A stretch of 12,146 nucleotides of DNA from the NCBI GenBank assembly GCA_002179805.1, contig NAVB01001441.1, positions 1 to 12,146 on the forward strand, given 5' to 3'. A program made the translations under genes and the position numbers. Shown here piece after piece: positions 7,102 through 12,146 of this stretch. The notes under the pieces are model-generated. The model did not search any database and was not told where the DNA came from. It saw only the letters and a list, made by a program, of their open reading frames with translations. The DNA comes from Acanthamoeba lenticulata. Lineage: Eukaryota > Discosea > Longamoebia > Acanthamoebidae. Position 1 is the first letter of the stretch; each line of letters starts with the position of its first letter.

Positions 7102-7787
7102 TTAGACTTGGTACGAAGCAGAGCTGCTGTAGCTTTGAGGCGGAGCTTGATAGTGCGGGGCTTGATAGTACGGACTCTGCTGCGCGGTCTTTGGCTGGTC
7201 CCTGATGACGTAGGTCGCGGGCCTCGGCCGACAGGCACAGACCACAAGGCCGCCCACAAGTGCGGCGCAGAAGCAACACGCGCAACAGGACATGAAGATG
7301 ACAGTCAGGACGTAACCCAGCCCTGAAAGAACAGCATCCACGTCCTGCATAAGAAGAGCCGTCAGCCCCAAGCCGCCACTACACAAGCAGATTGACAGAT
7401 GTGGTTTCGGCACGTACGCTAGGGCAGACGTTTTGCCAGTACCCAGTTGTGCAACTGTCAGGCTTCGTACAGTTCGTTCCATTGCAAGCAAAGCAAAAGC
7501 CTTTGGTGTCGGTGTCTCCGCACCAGGCACATGAACCCTGTTGAGTTTGTTTTAGTCTCCGCTGCCGCCATGTGTGGTGTTGTGAAGAGGTTGCAACTTA
7601 CCCTGCATTCGGGGCACTCAAGGTGGAGAAAGCAAGGCAAGAGAGAAGAGCTTGCAACTTCTGGTTGCTGGTCGCTCTGTGTTACGTCGTCGTGGACAAA
7701 TGAGGCGATGACAGGCTGATCATCTGCCTGCACAAGCGCAATGAGGAGGCCAAGGGCAAGGAAGACGGTTGCAATCCTTAGCTCCAT
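7102..7787 (-). CDS. Small secreted/type I membrane protein with Cys-rich PSI-like ectodomain
   Basis: Exons on the minus strand: 7787-7602, 7537-7418 and 7344-7102, with introns of 64 and 73 nt (donors GTAAGT and GTACGT), all phase 0; 182 residues plus TAA. Residues 1-21 form a clear signal peptide with a Leu/Ala core ending in VQA. The ectodomain has ten cysteines between 52 and 100, including CPEC-RGS-CAWCGDTD and CFACNGTNC. The C-x2-C-x3-C-x2-C spacing with the Trp recalls PSI (plexin) domains, and NGT and NCT are possible N-glycosylation sites. A transmembrane helix follows at about 111-139, itself rich in Cys (CCACCFC, then CAC at its end), which suggests lipidation or packing. The cytoplasmic tail is Pro/Tyr/Gln-rich with two YQAP units and YSSSASYQV at the end. 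The Met at 7787 is chosen because it starts the signal peptide. No close family is recognised; function unknown. Confidence 0.82.
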
Positions 7788-8455
7788 ATAACTGTGTTGT
7801 GGTGATTGCACTGGCTGTATGCAAAGCCCGCGCTCCATAAAAGCCCACAGCCCCTGAGAGCTGGCTTCTGGTCTACTGCCCACCGCTAGAAGTGCCTTGC
7901 TGGTCTAAGCGGAGTTTCGTGGTTGCAGTATTCAGATTGGGGAGAGACTCACCCACTTAACGCTTCTGCGCTATTTTTGTGCCTCTTTATCAGCAATGGA
8001 AGTGCACTTTGCGCTTCTTGGCCAACACGAGAAGTGCCTACAAACTTCTTTGTCCAGGGACTACTTCACTGGACTGATTACAGCCCCGACACGTCTGAGA
8101 CCTTGCGGCCTGTGAAGAACCACCTCTGCTCCTTGTTGTTCCTCGCCACAACTGGCTCAATGCGAGCAACTGTCCTCATGTTCAGGTGGGCATGATCGGG
8201 CTCAACAGGCCGAGATCAACGACATCTACACGCTAAACGATCGGTTGTGTAAGTCATCCTGCTCACCCGCCGTTCGCACGCGCAGGCCACACAGAGCCTC
8301 TGACACAGAATGCCATCTTTCGCCACTCTACCTACACCGTGGTGCGCGTCGCAACGATAGGCGTGATTGACGCGCCACAGGTCTTTGAACAACGACACCT
8401 GCCGTATTGTGAAGTGAAAAAACAACACACCTCCACCAACACTCGAGCTCACACG
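7788..8455. other. Divergent upstream region without a supported gene
   Basis: This region lies between the start of the membrane-protein gene (minus) and the chosen start of the HEAT gene (plus). Base composition and codon use are unlike neighbouring exons. A CATAAAAG element at about 7837-7844 lies some 50 bp upstream of the minus-strand gene, in the opposite orientation to that gene; it is only weak promoter evidence. Short open stretches exist at 7996-8092 and 8186-8248 and could be upstream exons of the HEAT gene, but joining them needs a 37-nt intron or long AA-rich codons. No RNA gene is seen. Confidence 0.45.
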
Positions 8456-11400
8456 ATGTGGACGACCACCTTTGGCGCAGCTCCGGTGGCTCGCGCCGCG
8501 CCAGACACCTACCCTGACGATGAAGCCATTCTTTCTTCCACCTCGACCGTGCGCCACCCCTTAATCAGTAATCGCAGATTTTTATCATGTGCTCACCGTG
8601 CTTAACAGACGTTCGGCTTCGGTCCCAAGACTCCACAGGAAGGGGCACCGACAGACGCCCAGTTGCGTGGTACTACCCGCCCCCCCGTCCTCATCTTGGT
8701 TTATTACCATTTCTTCGAATGATTTGTCTCAAAAAAGTGAAAATTAAATATGTTCGTCGACATAAAACACAAAGGTTGGGTGGCGCAGGTGGGTGCCGAC
8801 GCCTATGCGTACGAACACATTCTCTTCTCGGTGGCCGCCTACCATGGCGTGTACCAACGGATGTGGCCGTTCGTCCTCGGCACGCTCCTGCGTCGAGCCG
8901 ATGCCCGAGAAGCGGCAAAGGGCAGCCACACGGACTTCACCAAGGATGCGACCACAAGCGGCAAGCGTCTGCAAAGAGCTAACAACTTGCTTGCGGGCCT
9001 TCTCCACCTCGAGCCCATCAACACCAGCCTCTGCGCGCCGTGGATTGATCGCGTCTTCGCCGTCATCGTACGCTTCAGCGCTTCTCCTGGTGGCGCGCAG
9101 TCCACACTAACCCATGTCAAGCGGATTCTTGGCACCAGGCGAGCGACGAGACGCCTGCGGGGCTCAAGATAGCGCTGCTGGAGTACCTGGGCACCAACCG
9201 AAGCGCGCCCGACAGTATGGACATTATTCCGTTCCTCCTGGGCCGTATCAAGCACGAGCCTCACGACAAGACGCGCGCCTGCGCCGTGCTCGCTCTCTCC
9301 GTCATGTTTCGGTTCGTCTTTATCGAGGACTACTATCACCGTCATACCGGGTCTTGTTGGTGGCCTAATCGTTATGATCATGGCACAGAATGCGCTACGG
9401 CAACGAGCTCAAGCTGCGAGACGCGAGAGAGCTGCTGGCTGAGTTCTGGGGCGGGGAGGCGGACGCGAGCCAAGGTGGAGAGGCCAACGGCGGCGGCGGC
9501 GGCGTGGTAATGACTCACGAGGACCCCGCCGTGGGTCCACTGACCAAGGTGACGCTGGCCCTGGTCGCGCTCCAGCAGCTGACGCACCCGCCATTGGCGG
9601 CCGTAGATCACGCGCTGGCGGCCCTGTCCGACGATGCCATCCCGGCTGCTTGGCGCAACGTTCCGGGTACGCCACCTCTCCTCTTGTATGCGGCGTATGC
9701 GCGCGGAAAGGCTCAACATGACACACCTGCGACCAGGCGGCAACGTGTTCCTCTCGGATGCGGAGCTGGTGACCGTCGACGAGGTGTTGAGCAAGGAATT
9801 CCTGGCGCTCCCGCTCGTGCAGGAGCAGCTAGCCGACTATCGCATGAAGGTCGAGAAACGCAATGAAAGGAAGATGAGGTTCATGCCCGCCAAGTCGACG
9901 GTGCCCACTCTGTCCTTGTACGGGCTCTGTCCAACCTCGTTTACCGATGTACGGCACCCGACATTCAACACGACACAGGCCTAACTCGGTAATAACCACA
10001 TGTCTGCAGCTGCTTTACCGCGCGATCACGAATCTGGAAAGCAAGTTCGTCAAGCAGGAGGTGCTCCCGCGCCTGATGGACCACCTGGCACAGGCCACCG
10101 CTGGCCCAGTCTTGTACGCGCCCGACGCCCGCAGCCTTGTTGCCACAACACAGATTTGTCACTCACGCGGTGGTGGCTGGTGGTGGACAGCAACAATCTA
10201 TTGTTTGTTCTGCTGGATCTGATGCTGCCCGACCCGCTGGTGGCCGGCACGCTGGCGCAGGAGCTCGACAAACATACGGCGGCAGTGTTGCGTCAGCTCG
10301 CCTTCGACTCCCGCTTCGACAATCTGTGGCAGTGGATCCAGTACGCACTTGGCGCCAACACGCACACGCACGCACGCACACGCACACGCACACACGCGTA
10401 TGCGTCTCAGGTCTCACCATCAAGGCCGCAGACAAAGGCAAGAGAAAGCCGGGGCGAAGACCGACAAGGAATCACCCGAGGGAAGAAAAAAGGGCAAAGT
10501 ACTTGAAGAAGATGATGAAGATGATGATGATGATGATGTTGACGCAAAGAAGAAAGAGAAGAAGTGGGGCTTCGAGGCCCACGGCCTGCCGGCCACGAGG
10601 GAGGCCCTGCAGCAATACGTCGACGCGCCGATCCCCGCAGAACTGGTCGGTCGCAAATGGCTGCCCAACTTTGAGGGAATGGACGACGAGAACTGGGCCG
10701 AGCTGGGCCACGCCTACGGCTCCGGTACTTCTCTCCCCATCCACACGAATCAGCCCCCCCCCTTCTGTCTTCCGGTTGAAGAAGGGACTGATCGGCAGCG
10801 CGTCGGTGGGCTGCGCTGGCACTGCGGCAGCGGCGGACCTGCCTGCCTTGATTCGTGGTCTGGCGTCCAGGTCGCCCAGCGTGCAGGAGCGCTGCATCAG
10901 CACGCTCTACAGCAATGCCATCCACCAAGGTACAAAGGGAGCCTCGTCTCTGCCCATACTCAGGACACACACCACCGTCATGACACTCACGATACACACC
11001 ACATCACGACAGGCTCACGGTACTCGGCGACGCCCCTGACGGCCAAGTGGATTGCGTATCTGCTCGATTATCAGTGCGTGATCAACAAGGACGCACTGCT
11101 GGAGGTAAGCGCGTTCGATTCGTTTGGCCTTCACCAAAATTCAAACTAAACGGGGCTGCCTCTGGCCCGTGGACCAGTACCTGATCGCGTTGATGCTTGG
11201 CTTTCGGGAGAGCTACATTCTAGCCGGTTGTGATGGTCATTTCGAGAATCCGGACGAGCAAGCCACCTACGACGAAGTGGTACGTGTCGTTTACATCGAT
11301 CTATGCGTGCGCCTTGGCGGGCGTTTTTCCTGATCTCCGCACATACAACACACACACACACAACACATACGACACACGACATACGATCATTAACACGCAC

Positions 11401-12134
11401 AGAGCAAGCACCTGACAAAGTACATCTCCCTCTTCAGCACCGGCGACCAAGACATTCGCTCCTTCGTCATCTTCCTGCTCGCTGTACGCCCTTTTTCTTT
11501 TGCTTTTGTTTTATTAGCTTTTATTATTTTTTATTTTTGTGTTTTTCAAGTACAATTAGTGGTCTTTTTTTCACATCTCTTTTTCTCTTTATTACGTTAT
11601 CGACACAGATGTGTCCGAGCCAGTGGCGCTTGGTGCAGCCTTTCTTGGACGCAATTGCCCGCGACCCCACGCAGTCGCTGTGCATTCGCGCGAGCGCGCT
11701 TGAGGCGCTGTCCTTTGTCGCGCCCGTGCTCCAGGCCGAGCCCGGCAGCAAGGGGGAGGGCCAGAGCGCGCATGCCGACGACGACGAGGCGATCGCGCTG
11801 GCCAAGCGCACTCTCGACCTCCTGACCTCCTTCCTGCCGCCCGTCCCCGGTACGCGCGTTCGCCGTAAAAAATAAACAAAACAAAAAATAAAGAACAAAA
11901 AACAAAAAAAACAAACCCAAAAGAAAAAGCAAAAAAAAACTCACACCAACACTCGTGTGGTAATCGTCAGGTGACGTGGCGTCGCTGCGGGATGTGGCCG
12001 CCGCCAGGCTCGCAGGCGCCACTGGTGGTGAGGCAATAGGACCCTACCACCTCGAGCTGCTGCCCGCGGAGTTGCAGGCGCTGGTGGCGCACAAGGCCCT
12101 GCTCAACGACCCGGACACGCGCCGCTACTTCCAG
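8456..12134 (+). CDS. HEAT-like helical repeat protein (3' end outside window)
   Basis: Likely alpha-solenoid binding scaffold; partner unknown. Exons: 8456-8548, 8609-8669, 8775-9067, 9139-9311, 9389-9666, 9737-9900, 10010-10113, 10191-10340, 10411-10724, 10831-10929, 11013-11104, 11178-11279, 11403-11483, 11609-11849, 11971-12134. All 14 internal introns start with GT and all phases fit, giving at least 803 residues. The N-terminal half is helical (for example AGLKIALLEYLG, IIPFLLGRIKHEP, TKVTLALVALQQL). A linker at about 450-485 combines Lys-rich and poly-Asp runs. The best marker is about 530-585: WAELGHAYGS-ADLPALIRGLAS, then LYSNAIHQG-SRYSATPL. It resembles, from memory, actinobacterial HEAT-repeat proteins with a W-HAYGSA-DVPALLRALAS...HQGTVY pattern. 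The C-terminal part continues with amphipathic helices. The start is uncertain: ATG 8456 follows an A/C-rich probable 5' UTR, but the frame stays open upstream. Confidence 0.85.
10358..10398. repeat. CA/CACG microsatellite in an intron
   Basis: Interrupted CACA and CACG repeats fill most of the 70-nt intron 10341-10410 of the HEAT gene. Its donor is CCA|GTACGC and its acceptor CTCAG. The Thr/His/Arg-rich open frames here are repeat artefacts. Confidence 0.88.
10508..10538 (+). repeat. GAT trinucleotide repeat encoding poly-Asp
   Basis: GAA/GAT repeats in a HEAT-gene exon encode EEDDEDDDDDD, flanked by KKGK and KKKEKK. The tract probably forms a flexible charged linker between two helical sections. 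GAT is unusual here, since neighbouring exons favour GAC, which suggests recent slippage expansion. Confidence 0.85.
11349..11362. repeat. CA dinucleotide tract in an intron
   Basis: Seven CA units, followed by looser ACA-rich sequence, in the HEAT-gene intron 11280-11402, which has a GTACGT donor and a CGCACAG acceptor. Confidence 0.8.
11850..11970 (+). other. A-rich intron of the HEAT gene
   Basis: GTACGC donor, CGTCAG acceptor, 121 nt, phase 1. It joins PPVPG to DVASLRDVAAARLAG. The interior is almost pure A with scattered C, whereas the other AT-rich introns on coding strands here are T-rich. Confidence 0.85.
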
Positions 12135-12146
12135 GTATTTGTTTTT
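12135..12146 (+). other. Start of an intron at the right edge
   Basis: The last exon ends in TTCCAG at 12134 and is followed by GTATTTGTTTTT. The donor-like GTAT followed by T-rich sequence shows the HEAT gene runs on beyond the window. Confidence 0.65.

Noticed and set aside
8216..8557. Minus-strand 113-residue open frame upstream of the HEAT gene
   Set aside because: No motif, unusual composition, and it overlaps the plus-strand first exon. There is no supporting start context.
9378..9794. Minus-strand frames antisense to HEAT exons
   Set aside because: The plus-strand exons have consistent phases and GTACG-type donors on both sides. The minus frames have no splice support.
10137..10550. 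Reading straight through the CA/CACG repeat as part of the protein
   Set aside because: It would add a Thr/His/Arg run. The GTACGC donor at 10341 and the acceptor at 10410 remove it and give a phase-consistent join (WIQ to SHHQ).
1..12146. Mobile elements, CRISPR arrays, tRNA or rRNA genes, or a bacterial defence cluster around the helicase
   Set aside because: I saw no terminal inverted repeats, transposase motifs, regular repeat-spacer arrays or RNA-gene signatures. The helicase resembles some phage-defence helicases only at the level of the shared SF2/DUF1998 fold.

Overview
The window looks like nuclear DNA from a free-living amoebozoan, most probably Acanthamoeba or a close relative. 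This is an inference from gene structure, not a database match. GC-rich exons are cut by many short introns (mostly 60-145 nt), whose 5' ends are overwhelmingly GTACGY or GTGCGY and whose 3' ends are pyrimidine-rich and finish in AG. Intergenic gaps are very short. There are no bacterial operons, rRNAs, tRNAs, CRISPR arrays or mobile elements that I can support. All exon models below were built by hand from frame continuity, splice phase and conserved protein motifs.

Layout from left to right. (1) Minus strand, 1978 down past the left edge: a protein with about four ankyrin repeats, a short charged helix and WD40 blades. (2) A 111-bp head-to-head promoter region (1979-2089). (3) Plus strand, 2090-7031: a 20-exon, 1124-residue superfamily 2 DNA helicase of the Hrq1 / MrfA (YprA) type with a C-terminal DUF1998 (MZB-like) domain. 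All helicase motifs line up once the introns are removed. (4) A 70-bp tail-to-tail gap. (5) Minus strand, 7787-7102: a 182-residue secreted/type I membrane protein with a Cys-rich PSI-like ectodomain. (6) About 670 bp of divergent upstream region without a supported gene. (7) Plus strand, 8456 to beyond the right edge: a large HEAT-like helical repeat protein (at least 803 residues in the window), with a segment that resembles a bacterial HEAT-repeat family.

Two structural observations stand out. First, the ankyrin/WD40 gene appears to contain six microexons of 3 or 6 nt (CAA, GGA, AGG; TGG, GATTGG; GCG). Each is bracketed by AG and a strong GTACG/GTATG donor, each keeps phase 0, and each falls in the loop joining successive ankyrin repeats. 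The encoded residues restore or nearly restore the ankyrin consensus, and they break unusually long introns (386, 316 and 146 nt) into pieces of ordinary size. Second, four of the 19 introns of the helicase gene need a GC rather than GT 5' splice site, while none of the introns modelled in the other genes does.

The helicase N-terminus also carries a PCNA-binding (PIP-like) motif and two SUMO-interaction motifs. These suggest recruitment to SUMO-modified PCNA, the logic known for yeast Srs2 but on an Hrq1-type engine. The four genes have no obvious shared pathway; their proximity probably reflects genome compactness.
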